From DATBMA01 sp036555105 (GTDB lineage Bacteria; Actinomycetota; Acidimicrobiia; Spongiisociales; ZC4RG35), in NCBI GenBank assembly GCA_036555105.1, contig DATBMA010000048.1, positions 1 through 31,479 of the forward strand: a stretch of 31,479 nt of DNA. Direction: 5' to 3'. Both the position numbers and the translations under genes were made by a program. The number at the start of each line of letters is the position of its first letter. Within the stretch, counting starts at the first letter, position 1. Under the pieces are notes generated by a model that was not told the origin of the DNA, ran no database searches, and saw nothing but the letters and a program-made list of their open reading frames with translations. This document shows, one piece after another, positions 1 to 7,880 of this stretch.

Positions 1-1
1 G

Positions 2-379
2 GTCGAAGCCATGTCCGGCAAGGAGTTCAAAGCCTCGGTACTCGGAGCCTATGAGCGCGGTGAGCGCTCCCTGTCGGTTCAGCGCCTACAGCGGCTGGCC
101 GGAATCTATGGGGTGGGCGTCGCCCAACTGATACCGCCCGACTCCGACGGCCAGGCCCAGGAGGGTGGTGGGGAGCTGTTGGTCGATCTGGAGGCTCTCG
201 AGCAGGTGGACCTGATCTCGGCCGAGGCCATCGATCGCTTCCTGGCCGCCATCCAGCTCCGACGGAAGGGCTCGGCTACCTCGGCGGTGCGGCGAGCCGA
301 CCTGGAGCTGCTGACGGCGCTGGTGGCGAGTGACCCCGCCGCCCTCGAGCGTTTGATACGACCTGATCAAGAAGGCTGA
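2..379 (+). CDS. BldD-like transcriptional regulator, 5' end outside the window
   Basis: The reading frame is open from the window edge, so the N-terminal part of the helix-turn-helix lies upstream; the ATG at 11 is probably internal. The visible start resembles the second half of an XRE-type HTH (FKASVLGAYERGERSLSVQRL). It is followed by a BldD-like C-terminal domain (LLVDLEALEQV, FLAAIQLRRKG, RRADLELLTAL, ALERLI) that lines up with Streptomyces BldD almost to its end. BldD is a developmental master repressor whose C-terminal domain dimerises around c-di-GMP through an RxD-x8-RxxD signature. Here the RxxD half is present (RRAD), but the RxD half reads RKG and the spacing is two residues shorter, so classical c-di-GMP binding is doubtful. 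The family call is by recalled alignment. The protein could also be a BldD paralogue with another ligand or none. Confidence 0.72.
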   Translation, partial: VEAMSGKEFKASVLGAYERGERSLSVQRLQRLAGIYGVGVAQLIPPDSDGQAQEGGGELLVDLEALEQVDLISAEAIDRFLAAIQLRRKGSATSAVRRADLELLTALVASDPAALERLIRPDQEG

Positions 380-394
380 GCCGCCCAGAGCCTC

Positions 395-444
395 GTTCTG
401 GCGCGTAAGAATGCCCCTATAGGGGAATATGCACGCGCCAAAAC
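395..444. repeat. 50-nt palindromic element, copy 1
   Basis: Outer arms GTTCTGGCGCG (395-405) and CGCGCCAAAAC (434-444) are complementary except at one position. They enclose a perfect 12-bp palindrome, CCCCTATAGGGG (414-425). A second element of exactly the same length with nearly the same outer arms lies at 26683-26732. No T-run follows on either strand, so it does not look like a simple intrinsic terminator. It lies between the bldD-like gene and the HIT gene. Confidence 0.75.
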
Positions 445-447
445 TGT

Positions 448-458
448 GAGGTAGGGGC
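448..458 (+). promoter_or_regulatory. Shine-Dalgarno sequence deciding the TTG start of the HIT gene
   Basis: The stretch GAGGTAGGGG lies 4-14 nt upstream of a TTG codon at 462. It is the only purine-rich ribosome binding site in the 80-nt gap, and it supports TTG as the start of the HIT protein. Confidence 0.55.
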
Positions 459-461
459 CCT

Positions 462-800
462 TTGCACGACGATTGCATCTTCTGTTTGATCGCAACAGGC
501 CAGATCCCGGCCGATGTGGTCGGTGAGGAAGAGCGGGTGATGGCTATTCGGGACCTGAACCCCGTGGCCCCCCAGCACATCCTCCTCATCCCAAAGAGCC
601 ACGTCGCCTCTCTGGCCGACCTCGATGACCTCACGGTCGTGGCCGACCTCGCCTCCCTGGCCAGGCAACTCGCCACGGGCCCCGACTTCGAAGGGGGATG
701 GCGATTGGTGTCGAATGTCGGCCCGGATGGGGGCCAAACGGTGCCTCATCTCCATCTCCACCTGCTGGGCGGCAGGCGCTTCAGCTGGCCACCGGGGTGA
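462..800 (+). CDS. HIT (histidine triad) family nucleotide hydrolase
   Basis: A 112-residue protein of the HINT branch of the histidine triad superfamily, cytoplasmic enzymes that hydrolyse nucleoside phosphoramidates and related AMP conjugates. The N-terminal CIFC is typical of the branch. The catalytic triad is clear near the C-terminus: H96, H98 and H100 in VPHLHLHLLGGR, preceded by the usual SNVGPDGGQ loop. The length is normal for the family. The start is TTG at 462, supported by a strong ribosome binding site; no ATG fits the conserved N-terminus. HIT genes often sit just upstream of phoH in Gram-positive genomes, and the phoH gene follows 67 nt downstream. The exact substrate cannot be read from the sequence. 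Confidence 0.9.
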   Translation: MHDDCIFCLIATGQIPADVVGEEERVMAIRDLNPVAPQHILLIPKSHVASLADLDDLTVVADLASLARQLATGPDFEGGWRLVSNVGPDGGQTVPHLHLHLLGGRRFSWPPG

Positions 801-867
801 AAACCCAAGGAGTACCCGTAGAATCTGGCCGGTTGTCCACAAACAACCGATCGTCCCCAGGACGGCA

Positions 868-1842
868 TTGACTCCTGACTCGATAGAAGCCCATCTCCGC
901 GTCCCCGCCAACCACCTCATGCTCGACCTCCTCGGGCAAGGGGATTCCCACCTGCGCACTCTCGAGGCGGCTTTTCCCAACGTGCGCTGGGTTGCCAGGG
1001 GCAACGAGTTCTCGCTCAGCGGGCCGGCCGCAGAGGTCGAGTCGGCCCAGACCGTGCTGGGCGAGTTGCTGATCCTGGTCCAGGAGGGCGAGCGACTGGA
1101 CGGCCATCGGGTGGAGCAGGTGGTTCACATGGTGAGGGAGGAGGTGCCCAGCCCCTCCGGGATCCTCACCGACGGGATGGCGGTCGGACGGGGCAAGGTG
1201 GTCCGACCCAAGACCCACGGCCAGCAGAGATACATCGCCGCCATTCGGGACAGCACGGTGACCTTCGGGATCGGCCCAGCCGGGACCGGCAAGACCTATC
1301 TGGCCATGGCGGCCGCCATCGAGGCCCTGAGCTCAGGCTCGGTCCGTCGAATCGTGCTGACCCGACCCGCGGTCGAGGCCGGCGAGCGCCTCGGGTTCTT
1401 GCCCGGCGACCTGACCGCCAAGGTCGACCCCTACCTCCGGCCTCTGTACGACGCCCTGTGGGACATGCTCGGCCCTGACGAGACCGCCCGCCTGACCGAG
1501 CGGGGAACGATCGAGATCGCGCCGCTTGCATACATGCGGGGGCGGACCCTCAATGACTCGTGCGTGATCCTCGATGAGGCCCAGAACACCTCGCAGGAGC
1601 AGATGAAGATGTTCCTGACCAGGCTCGGGTTCAACTCGAAGATGATCGTCACCGGCGACGTCACCCAGACCGATCTTCCCTCAACCAAGGAGTCCGGGCT
1701 GTCGGTGGTGCGGCACATCCTCGCCGAGATCCCGGGGGTGGCCTTTGTCGAGCTGACCAGCCGCGACGTGGTCCGGCACCGGATCGTGGCGGCAATCGTG
1801 GACGCCTACGAGAAACGTGCGGTCGAGGTGGGGCGGCCATGA
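868..1842 (+). CDS. phoH: PhoH-family ATPase (PhoH1/PhoL type)
   Basis: A cytoplasmic ATPase of about 324 residues, linked in other bacteria to RNA handling together with YbeY. It starts with a KH-like region (about 1-110) followed by the P-loop domain. Walker A is GPAGTGKT (residues 136-143, K142) and Walker B is VILDEAQN (D236, E237). Family signatures RPAVEAGERLGFLPGD and TGDVTQTDLP are intact. The frame is open upstream to 625, but that would overlap the HIT gene; the TTG at 868 gives an N-terminus (TPDSIEAHLRVP) matching known actinobacterial PhoH proteins, with a weak AGGACGG just upstream. A TAGAAT hexamer at 819-824 could be its promoter. It shares 4 nt (ATGA) with the next gene, implying translational coupling. 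Confidence 0.93.
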   Translation: MTPDSIEAHLRVPANHLMLDLLGQGDSHLRTLEAAFPNVRWVARGNEFSLSGPAAEVESAQTVLGELLILVQEGERLDGHRVEQVVHMVREEVPSPSGILTDGMAVGRGKVVRPKTHGQQRYIAAIRDSTVTFGIGPAGTGKTYLAMAAAIEALSSGSVRRIVLTRPAVEAGERLGFLPGDLTAKVDPYLRPLYDALWDMLGPDETARLTERGTIEIAPLAYMRGRTLNDSCVILDEAQNTSQEQMKMFLTRLGFNSKMIVTGDVTQTDLPSTKESGLSVVRHILAEIPGVAFVELTSRDVVRHRIVAAIVDAYEKRAVEVGRP

Positions 1843-4352
1843 CCAGGCCTGGCCTCACCCGCACGGCGGTCTTCCTCGCCACCGCCGTCGCCTCCTGGGG
1901 CCTGCTGGTTGCTGCCACCTCCGTGCCCGAGAACCTATCTCCAGGGACCCTCGCCGACCGCGACTACCGGGCGAGGTTCGCCGCCAGCGTCGAAGATCGG
2001 GACAAGACCGCTGCCGACGAAGAGGAAGCCGCCGCTGCCGTGCTCGACGTTTACGAGCATCGCGGCGACATCGAGGACGAGGTCTACGAGCAGCTCGAGT
2101 TCGTGGTGGGGGCGGTCAAGGACGGGGTGATCGACACCAGCGTCACCCCCACCACCTTCCCGGAGCCGACGCCTTCCCCCTCCACGACGGCCGGCGTCCC
2201 CTCGGAGACGACACTGCCTTCCACCTCCACGACCCAGGCGGAGCTGGTGGAGGCGACCGGCTGGGTCTTCCTTGACGTCGATGCGGATGGGGAGTTCAGT
2301 GGCGCCCCTGACGCCGGGTTGGACGGGATCGGTGTGCTCCTATCCCTGAACGGCGGTGCCGCCCAGCGAGTCGAGACCCAGTCGGACGGCAGCTGGTCTT
2401 CGATGGTCGCTCCAGGCAACCTCGTGGTGACCATCGACGGGGACGATCCCGACTGGCCCGCCCACCTCGGCCTCTCCACTGCCAACGCTCGCCAGGAGCT
2501 CGACTGCACGAGCGAGTGCGAGACCGCGGCGATGGGTTACCGGCCGTTGGTCCGCTCTATCGACGAGCAGGTGGCCGAGCTTTCTCAGAGCTACAGCACC
2601 CTCAAGCCAACCACCCTCCAGACCCTGGCAGTCTTCGGCACCGAGGACGTGGCCAGGTCGGCCCTCGGACAGGACCTCTATCTGGATGCGGTCAAGCAGG
2701 CTGCCACCCTGCGCCTGCAGACCGAGTTCGCTGCCTCCATCGCCCCCGAGGACCTGCTGGAGGTAGGTAGCCGGCTGTTCACCAATCCGCCGGTCGTCTT
2801 CGTCGGAGGTGAGCGCGATGTCCAGGCGGGGGAAGCCGCCGCCGACCTGGCCAACCTGGTGCTGGCAGCCAACTACCTCATCGACTCGCAGGCCACAGAG
2901 CTCGCTCGCCAGGAAGCCCGCGACGCGGTGGAGCCGACGTTGGTGGGGTACGCCGCCCAGCAGTACATCGTTCGCGAGGGCGAGCAGCTGCAGCAGATCG
3001 ACATCGACGCCATCAACCAGACCGGGGCCGCCACCGGCCAGGCCCAGCAGGAGTGGGGGATGCTGGCGGTGATCTCGGTGCTGGTGGCGGTGATCGGCTT
3101 CTACCTCGGCAAGTTCCGTCCCGACATCTGGAATCGCCCCCGGATGATCGCCTTGCTCGGCCTCTTGATCGTGCTGTCGGCGCTGGCCGTGCGGGGGACC
3201 ATCGAGATGCAGGCGATCATCGACGATCCCAGCGCCTGGTACCTCTTGCCCGGGGTGGCCGTGGGGCTGATGGCCGCCATCCTGTTCGATGCCAGGATCG
3301 GCTTGCTGGTCGCCCTCGGCATCGGGGCACTGGCGGCGACTGGCACCCGCGACCCCGGGGTCGCCGTGTTCGCGTTGCTGGCCGGGATGATCCCGATCGG
3401 GTTTGTCTCCTCGCTGGCGAGTCGCAAGGCAATTCGCAACGCGGTTGTGTTCTCCTCACTTGCGGCGGCGGTCATCGCCGGGGCGGTGGCGTGGTTCTTC
3501 CACACCAACCCTGATGAGAACCCGACTCAAACGGTCCTGACCTCGGCCGGCTGGGCATTCGGGGCATCGATTCTCACCGCGCTGCTGGGGCTGGCGATCC
3601 TTCAGTTCTTCGAGTCGGCTTTCGATGTCACCACCAGCCTCAGGCTGCTTGAGCTGGGTGACCGCAACCACGAGGCGCTGCTCCTACTGCAGGAGGAGGC
3701 GTTCGGTACCTTCAACCACTCGCTGATGGTGGGGACGCTGGCCGATGCCGCGGCCCGAGCGGTCGGTGCCAACCCGTTGCTGGCCAAGGCCGCCGCCTAC
3801 TACCACGACCTCGGCAAGACGGAGGACCCGACGATGTTCATCGAGAACCAATTCGGGATGAACAATCCGCACGACGACCTGCCGCCGGAGCAGTCGGTGG
3901 AGATCATCCGCAGGCACGTCACCGCCGGGGTGGAGTTGGCCCGCAAGTACAAGATCCCGCCCGAAGTAGCGGAGGGAATCGTCACCCATCACGGCGACGG
4001 GATCATGCGGTTCTTCTTCGAGCGAGCCAGGGCCCGCTACGGAGACGAGAACGTGAACCCCGACGACTACCGCCACGTCGGCCACAAACCACAGTCGGCC
4101 GAGATGGCGATCGTGATGCTGGCCGACTCGCTCGAGGCTGCGTGCCGGGCGGTCTTCCAGGAGGAGGACCCGACTCCGATGGCGATCGAGAAGGTGGTGG
4201 ATCGCGTGGTCGACGAGAAGATCAACGACGGGCAGCTATCCGAGTCCTCGTTGACGCTCGATCAGCTCAATCGGGTTCGCAGGGCCTTCCTCGACTCATT
4301 GGTCGGTCATTACCATCAGCGCATCCCCTATCCGAACTTCCCCGGATCCTGA
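1839..4352 (+). CDS. 7TM-HD phosphodiesterase (PgpH-like) with an inserted extracellular domain
   Basis: A membrane protein of 837 residues. Order: one N-terminal TM (about 7-27); an extracellular region including the 7TMR-HDED domain (to about 405); roughly seven TM segments (about 407-595); a cytosolic HD domain (about 620-790). HD metal residues are visible: H627, H656-D657 (YYHDLGK), the His in RRHVTAG, HH in VTHHGDG and a late Asp in MLADSLEAA. Members such as Listeria PgpH degrade c-di-AMP, and that is the likely role. The odd part is residues about 100-234, which interrupt the extracellular domain: a Thr/Pro/Ser-rich linker, then a beta-rich module with DVDADG (D146, D148, D150), a DGSW turn and a Cys pair (DCTSEC), resembling SdrD-B or carboxypeptidase-regulatory folds. 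It overlaps phoH by 4 nt and ends 1 nt before ybeY. Confidence 0.88.
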   Translation: MTRPGLTRTAVFLATAVASWGLLVAATSVPENLSPGTLADRDYRARFAASVEDRDKTAADEEEAAAAVLDVYEHRGDIEDEVYEQLEFVVGAVKDGVIDTSVTPTTFPEPTPSPSTTAGVPSETTLPSTSTTQAELVEATGWVFLDVDADGEFSGAPDAGLDGIGVLLSLNGGAAQRVETQSDGSWSSMVAPGNLVVTIDGDDPDWPAHLGLSTANARQELDCTSECETAAMGYRPLVRSIDEQVAELSQSYSTLKPTTLQTLAVFGTEDVARSALGQDLYLDAVKQAATLRLQTEFAASIAPEDLLEVGSRLFTNPPVVFVGGERDVQAGEAAADLANLVLAANYLIDSQATELARQEARDAVEPTLVGYAAQQYIVREGEQLQQIDIDAINQTGAATGQAQQEWGMLAVISVLVAVIGFYLGKFRPDIWNRPRMIALLGLLIVLSALAVRGTIEMQAIIDDPSAWYLLPGVAVGLMAAILFDARIGLLVALGIGALAATGTRDPGVAVFALLAGMIPIGFVSSLASRKAIRNAVVFSSLAAAVIAGAVAWFFHTNPDENPTQTVLTSAGWAFGASILTALLGLAILQFFESAFDVTTSLRLLELGDRNHEALLLLQEEAFGTFNHSLMVGTLADAAARAVGANPLLAKAAAYYHDLGKTEDPTMFIENQFGMNNPHDDLPPEQSVEIIRRHVTAGVELARKYKIPPEVAEGIVTHHGDGIMRFFFERARARYGDENVNPDDYRHVGHKPQSAEMAIVMLADSLEAACRAVFQEEDPTPMAIEKVVDRVVDEKINDGQLSESSLTLDQLNRVRRAFLDSLVGHYHQRIPYPNFPGS

Positions 4353-4353
4353 G

Positions 4354-4839
4354 GTGACCGATGCGCGTGGCGGCCGGAGGCTGGCCGTCTTCGTGGCCGC
4401 CGAGCATCCGACCACCGTCGACCTCGACCAGGTCAAGGCTCAGGCCGAGTTGGTGCTGGGCGAGGAGGGCTACGAGCACGCCGAGGTCTCGATCCTCTTC
4501 GTGTCCGATGACGACATCGCCGTCTGGAACGACCGCTTCCTGCAGAAGGCCGGTCCCACCGACGTGCTCTCGTTCCCGGTCGAGGAATTGACACCCGGAT
4601 CCCCGCCTCCCCGCAATGGCGGCCCGCCGCTGCTGCTGGGCGACGTGGTGATCGCCCCCGACTATGTCGAGCGGCAGTCGGCCGAGCTCGGGGTCGAACT
4701 GGCGGATGAGATGGCACTGATGGTGACTCACGGCTTGCTGCACTTGTTGGGCTACGACCATCACGCGGAGGCCGAGGCCGAGGCGATGGAAGATCGCGAG
4801 AGACATCTGCTGGCGCTCATGGGACGGACCCGCAGATGA
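4354..4839 (+). CDS. ybeY: Endoribonuclease YbeY
   Basis: A 161-residue zinc-dependent single-strand endoribonuclease that takes part in 16S rRNA maturation and ribosome quality control. The signature HGLLHLLGYDH supplies the three zinc-binding histidines H126, H130 and H136. Upstream are the conserved VSDDDIAVWNDRFL and PTDVLSFP segments, with a short Pro/Gly-rich loop before LLLGDVVIAP. The GTG start at 4354 lies 1 nt after the pgpH-like stop codon, with CCTGAGG overlapping the junction, so translation probably depends on reinitiation. Its last 4 nt overlap the start of the CBS gene. The phoH-pgpH-ybeY order is the same as in Bacillus. Confidence 0.94.
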   Translation: MTDARGGRRLAVFVAAEHPTTVDLDQVKAQAELVLGEEGYEHAEVSILFVSDDDIAVWNDRFLQKAGPTDVLSFPVEELTPGSPPPRNGGPPLLLGDVVIAPDYVERQSAELGVELADEMALMVTHGLLHLLGYDHHAEAEAEAMEDRERHLLALMGRTRR

Positions 4840-6032
4840 CGCTGGCCCTCGCCCTCGCCATCGTGGCGCTCTTGGCGGCAGCTCTGCTGCGGGCGGCGGC
4901 GTCGTCCTTGCAGGAGGCATCGCGGGCCGACACCGTGCGAGAGGCTGCGTCGGGCTCTCCGGGAGCGGAGGCGGTGGCCAGGCTGCTGGCCAGACCCGGA
5001 CGGCTTCAGCCTGCCGCCAACATCGCCCATGTCTGCCTGCTGGTGATCGCGGCCGTTTCCGCCACTTGGGCGGTGGCGGAGTCGGGTGCCGAGCCTCAGC
5101 TGCTGTGGCTGGTGGTGCTCGCCCTCGGGCTCATCGTCCTCGGAGACTGGATTCCCAGGGCCATCGGCCGCAGCCGTCCCCGCCGCGTCGCCTACGTGCT
5201 GGCGCCGATCCTCAGCCTGGGGGTGAGGTTCGGAAGCAAGGCCGATGACCTGCTGCCCGCCGAGGGAGAGGGCAACGGTGACGAGTCCGGAGCCGCACCC
5301 GAGGACGAGCAGGAACGAGAGCTGATCTCCTCGGTCCTGGACTTCACCGACACGATCGTCCGTGAAGTGATGGTCCCCCGCACAGACATGATCACGGTCC
5401 CCGGCGATGCTCCTATCGATGACTTCCTCAAGCTCGTCGACGAACACGGCTTCTCCCGTTACCCGGTCACCGATCCGAGTGGTGACGTGGTCGGCATGGT
5501 CATCGCCAAGGACTTGCTGTCCGCATTGGGTGGGGGGAGGCGACCGGAGCGGCCATCCGAGATCATGCGTGCGATCGAGTTCGTCCCGGAGACCAAGCGC
5601 GCATCGGAGCTCCTCGAGGAGCTGCAGGGCTCCAAGACCCACTTGGTGATCGTCGTCGACGAGTTCGGGGACGTTGCCGGCCTCGTCACGATCGAGGATC
5701 TGCTGGAGGAGCTCGTGGGCGAGATCACCGATGAGTACGACGAGGAGGAGGACATGATCGTCCGCCTCGGCGACCGCAAGTGGAAGGTGGACGCCAGGGT
5801 TCCTGTGGCGGAGCTCTCCGAACAGGTGGGAGTGGCCCTCCCCGACGATGAGTGGGACACGGTCGGGGGCCTGGTGCTGGGCCTGGCAGGGAGGGTTCCG
5901 GAGGAGGGTGAGACCTTCCGGTCGGGCGAGCTGGTGCTGGCCGTGACCAAGCTGCAGGGCTTGCGAGTGGCCGATGTCGAGGTGACCAGGCAGCCTGCGA
6001 ACGATCAAGACGAGGTTCAGGCCGGCAAGTGA
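4836..6032 (+). CDS. CBS-pair membrane protein with CorC/HlyC domain
   Basis: A 398-residue protein of the CorC/HlyC (CNNM-related) family. The first 135 residues contain about three hydrophobic segments and correspond to a short or divergent DUF21 membrane domain. A soluble linker rich in Glu/Asp leads to two CBS motifs (MVPRTDMITVP...FSRYPVTD and THLVIVVDEFGDVAGLVTIEDLLEELVGEI, each shown in part), then a C-terminal CorC_HlyC domain (VDARVPVAEL, WDTVGGLVLGLAGRVPEEG). Relatives are proposed divalent-cation (Mg/Co) transporters with the CBS pair sensing nucleotides; the haemolysin name is historical. It overlaps ybeY (ATGA) and era (GTGA) by 4 nt each. The same neighbour order occurs around Rv2366c in Mycobacterium. 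Confidence 0.88.
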   Translation: MTLALALAIVALLAAALLRAAASSLQEASRADTVREAASGSPGAEAVARLLARPGRLQPAANIAHVCLLVIAAVSATWAVAESGAEPQLLWLVVLALGLIVLGDWIPRAIGRSRPRRVAYVLAPILSLGVRFGSKADDLLPAEGEGNGDESGAAPEDEQERELISSVLDFTDTIVREVMVPRTDMITVPGDAPIDDFLKLVDEHGFSRYPVTDPSGDVVGMVIAKDLLSALGGGRRPERPSEIMRAIEFVPETKRASELLEELQGSKTHLVIVVDEFGDVAGLVTIEDLLEELVGEITDEYDEEEDMIVRLGDRKWKVDARVPVAELSEQVGVALPDDEWDTVGGLVLGLAGRVPEEGETFRSGELVLAVTKLQGLRVADVEVTRQPANDQDEVQAGK

Positions 6033-6913
6033 GAAGCGGCCTGGTGGGGGTAGTGGGTCGCCCCAATGTGGGAAAGTCCAGCCTGGTCAATCGTATGGTC
6101 GGCCAGAAGGTCTCGATCATCTCGACCCGACCTCAGACCACCCGCAACGTGATCAGAGGGGTCCTGACCGGTCCCCCCGGCGGGGAGCCTGAGTGGCAGC
6201 TTGTGATACTCGATACCCCGGGGGTGCACCGGCCTCGCACTCAACTGGGTGAGCGGCTCAACCGCCTCGTCACCGGGACGCTGGAAGAGGTCGATGCGGC
6301 TTTGTTCGTGATCGATGCCACCGAGCCGGTGGGACCTGGTGACCGGCTGATGGCAGAGAAGTTGATCTCGGCGGGGTCACCTGTCGTGGTGGCGGTGAAC
6401 AAGGTAGACATCGCCGGTCCCGCCCAGATCGCCGCCCAGCTGCGGGAGGCGGCGGCTTGGGACTTCGCCGCTTATATCCCCGTCTCGGCCACCACCGGGT
6501 TGAGGGTCGACGTCGTCACCGACGAGTTGGCAGGGAGGATGCCGGAGGGGCCCGCCTTTTTCCCTCCCGGCACCCACACCGATCAAGCCGAGGAGCTACT
6601 GGTGGCAGAGATCATCAGAGAGAAGTTCCTCGACCGTTTGCGCGAGGAGTTGCCGCACTCACTGGCGGTCCGGGTCCGCGACCTGAGAAAGGCGGGGGAG
6701 CTGTTGGTGGCGGAGGCCGACCTGGTGGTGGAGCGCCCCTCCCAGCAGGGGATCGTGATCGGCCGGGGCGGATCGCTGCTCCAGCTTGGCGGAAGCGAGG
6801 CCCGGGCCGAGCTGGAAGCTCTCTTCGAGACCAAGGTCCATCTCGACCTGCGGGCAGTGGTCGAAAAAGACTGGCAGCAGCGCCCGGAACTGCTCGAGAG
6901 AATGGGGTTCTGA
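6029..6913 (+). CDS. era: GTPase Era
   Basis: A 294-residue essential GTPase that binds the 3' end of 16S rRNA during 30S assembly. G1 is GRPNVGKS (residues 10-17), the switch region carries ISTRPQTTRN, G3 is DTPG (D62) and G4 is NKVD (N124-D127). A C-terminal KH domain follows, with VERPSQQGIVIGRGGSLL as its RNA-binding core. The GTG start at 6029 overlaps the CBS gene by 4 nt, and the next residues RSGLVGVVG fit the family start closely. Era acts in the same rRNA maturation pathway as YbeY, encoded two genes upstream, so the operon is functionally coherent. Confidence 0.96.
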   Translation: MRSGLVGVVGRPNVGKSSLVNRMVGQKVSIISTRPQTTRNVIRGVLTGPPGGEPEWQLVILDTPGVHRPRTQLGERLNRLVTGTLEEVDAALFVIDATEPVGPGDRLMAEKLISAGSPVVVAVNKVDIAGPAQIAAQLREAAAWDFAAYIPVSATTGLRVDVVTDELAGRMPEGPAFFPPGTHTDQAEELLVAEIIREKFLDRLREELPHSLAVRVRDLRKAGELLVAEADLVVERPSQQGIVIGRGGSLLQLGGSEARAELEALFETKVHLDLRAVVEKDWQQRPELLERMGF

Positions 6914-6919
6914 GGCCGA

Positions 6920-6925
6920 TACATT
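6920..6925 (+). promoter_or_regulatory. Candidate -10 box (TACATT) for the SirB1-like gene
   Basis: TACATT lies 7 nt upstream of the GTG at 6933 and 7 nt after the era stop codon. This spacing would place the transcription start at or next to the GTG, a leaderless arrangement also seen at other genes in the window. Confidence 0.4.
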
Positions 6926-6932
6926 TCGCCGC

Positions 6933-7550
6933 GTGCGAGCCCCGACCACTCCCAATGCCGGCCGTGTGACCGAGCTGGCCTTGGCCGACCAGCCGGCCGC
7001 AGCAGCCCTCGAGTTCGCCCGATTCGAGTATCCGGAGATCGAGCCCGATGCCTACCTGGCGCGGCTCGACTCGCTGGCAGGGGCGGTCGAGGGCGGCACC
7101 CATCTCTCCCTTCGCCGGGTTCTGGCCATCCGCGAGGGCTATGGGGGCAACGTCGACGACTTCGGCAACCCCGACAATTCGTTCCTCAACCGGGTCCTCG
7201 AGACCCGTCGCGGCATCCCGATCAGCCTGTCTTTGATCTGGATCGAGGTGGGGCGCCGGGTGGGTATCGACATGGAAGGGGTCGGACTGCCCGGCCACTT
7301 CCTGGTCTATGCGGGCAAGCAGCTGGTCGACCCGTTCCACTACGGCGAGGCGATCGGTGCCGACGAGGCGGCGGCGCTCGTGGCTTCGTCCCTTGGTGGA
7401 GCTCCCCGCCTCAACCCCGCCTGGCTGGAGCCGGTCACCACCCCGGAGTTGATCGCGCGGATGCTTCGCAACCTGGAGGCGCGCTACTCGGAGTTGAACG
7501 AGAGCGATCGCCATCCCTGGGTGGGGGAGTGCCTGGCCGGGCTCTCATGA
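6933..7550 (+). CDS. SirB1-like transglutaminase-fold protein
   Basis: About 205 residues. The core matches the SirB1/Transglut_core2 family: RRVLAIREGYGGNVDDF, then SFLNRVLETRRGIPISLSLI, then VGLPGHFLVY and VDPFHYGE. Family members are cytoplasmic proteins of unclear biochemical role, often with TPR-like helices at the C-terminus; here a short helical tail (LIARMLRNLEARYSEL) fits that. The usual catalytic Cys of transglutaminases is not evident, as is common in this family. The start is uncertain: GTG 6933 is favoured by a -10-like TACATT 7 nt upstream; GTG 6966 would give 194 residues. It ends tail-to-tail 2 nt from phhB. A CGGGCT/AGCCCG hairpin (7538-7560) spans the junction. Confidence 0.8.
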   Translation: MRAPTTPNAGRVTELALADQPAAAALEFARFEYPEIEPDAYLARLDSLAGAVEGGTHLSLRRVLAIREGYGGNVDDFGNPDNSFLNRVLETRRGIPISLSLIWIEVGRRVGIDMEGVGLPGHFLVYAGKQLVDPFHYGEAIGADEAAALVASSLGGAPRLNPAWLEPVTTPELIARMLRNLEARYSELNESDRHPWVGECLAGLS

Positions 7551-7552
7551 AT

Positions 7553-7837
7553 TCAGCCCGCCCGTAGCTCGTCGATCTGCCCCGCCAGGGCTATGTCGCG
7601 CCCGGTGAGGCCGCCTTCGGAGTGGGTCGACAGTCGCAGGGTCACCCGGTTCCAGGAGATGGCGATGTCAGGGTGGTGGTTGGCGCCCTCCGACAGCTCC
7701 GCCACCTGGTTGACGAAGGCGATCGCCGTGCCGAAGTCGTTGGAGACGAAGGTCTTCATCAGTTCGCCCCCATCCATCTCCCAGCCTGGATGTGAAGCCA
7801 GGAAGCCGGCAATGGCAGCATCGTCGAGCAGGGCCAT
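7553..7837 (-). CDS. phhB: Pterin-4a-carbinolamine dehydratase
   Basis: A 94-residue cytoplasmic enzyme that dehydrates 4a-hydroxytetrahydrobiopterin, recycling the pterin cofactor of aromatic amino acid hydroxylases. The family signature is complete: EGANHHPDIAISWNRVTL, with the two catalytic histidines, followed by THSEGGLTGRDIALAGQID. The length is normal. It is the only minus-strand gene in the first 15 kb. It is convergent with the SirB1-like gene (2 nt apart) and divergent from recO. A TAGCCT hexamer ends 6 nt before its ATG, suggesting leaderless transcription. No aromatic hydroxylase is encoded nearby, so its partner enzyme is unknown. Confidence 0.93.
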   Translation of the reverse strand: MALLDDAAIAGFLASHPGWEMDGGELMKTFVSNDFGTAIAFVNQVAELSEGANHHPDIAISWNRVTLRLSTHSEGGLTGRDIALAGQIDELRAG

Positions 7838-7843
7838 CGGTTG

Positions 7844-7849
7844 AGGCTA
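7844..7849 (-). promoter_or_regulatory. Candidate -10 box (TAGCCT) for phhB
   Basis: Reading the minus strand, TAGCCT is followed by 6 nt and then the phhB ATG. It sits back to back with the recO -10 in a 43-nt divergent promoter region. Confidence 0.5.
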
Positions 7850-7868
7850 AACCGAGCCGCAGGCCGTA

Positions 7869-7874
7869 TAGCGT
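7869..7874 (+). promoter_or_regulatory. Candidate -10 box (TAGCGT) for recO
   Basis: TAGCGT is followed by exactly 6 nt and then the GTG start of recO at 7881. The same hexamer with the same spacing precedes the adenylate cyclase gene at 25083. No ribosome binding site is visible. Confidence 0.5.
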
Positions 7875-7880
7875 GCCCCG

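Noticed and set aside
625..867. Upstream extension of phoH
   Set aside because: It would overlap most of the HIT gene in another frame, and the extra residues do not resemble the PhoH N-terminus.
4761..6008. Long open frame of 415 codons on the minus strand
   Set aside because: It is antisense to the CBS/HlyC gene, has a His/Gln/Asp-rich low-complexity composition typical of shadow frames in GC-rich DNA, and shows no domain.
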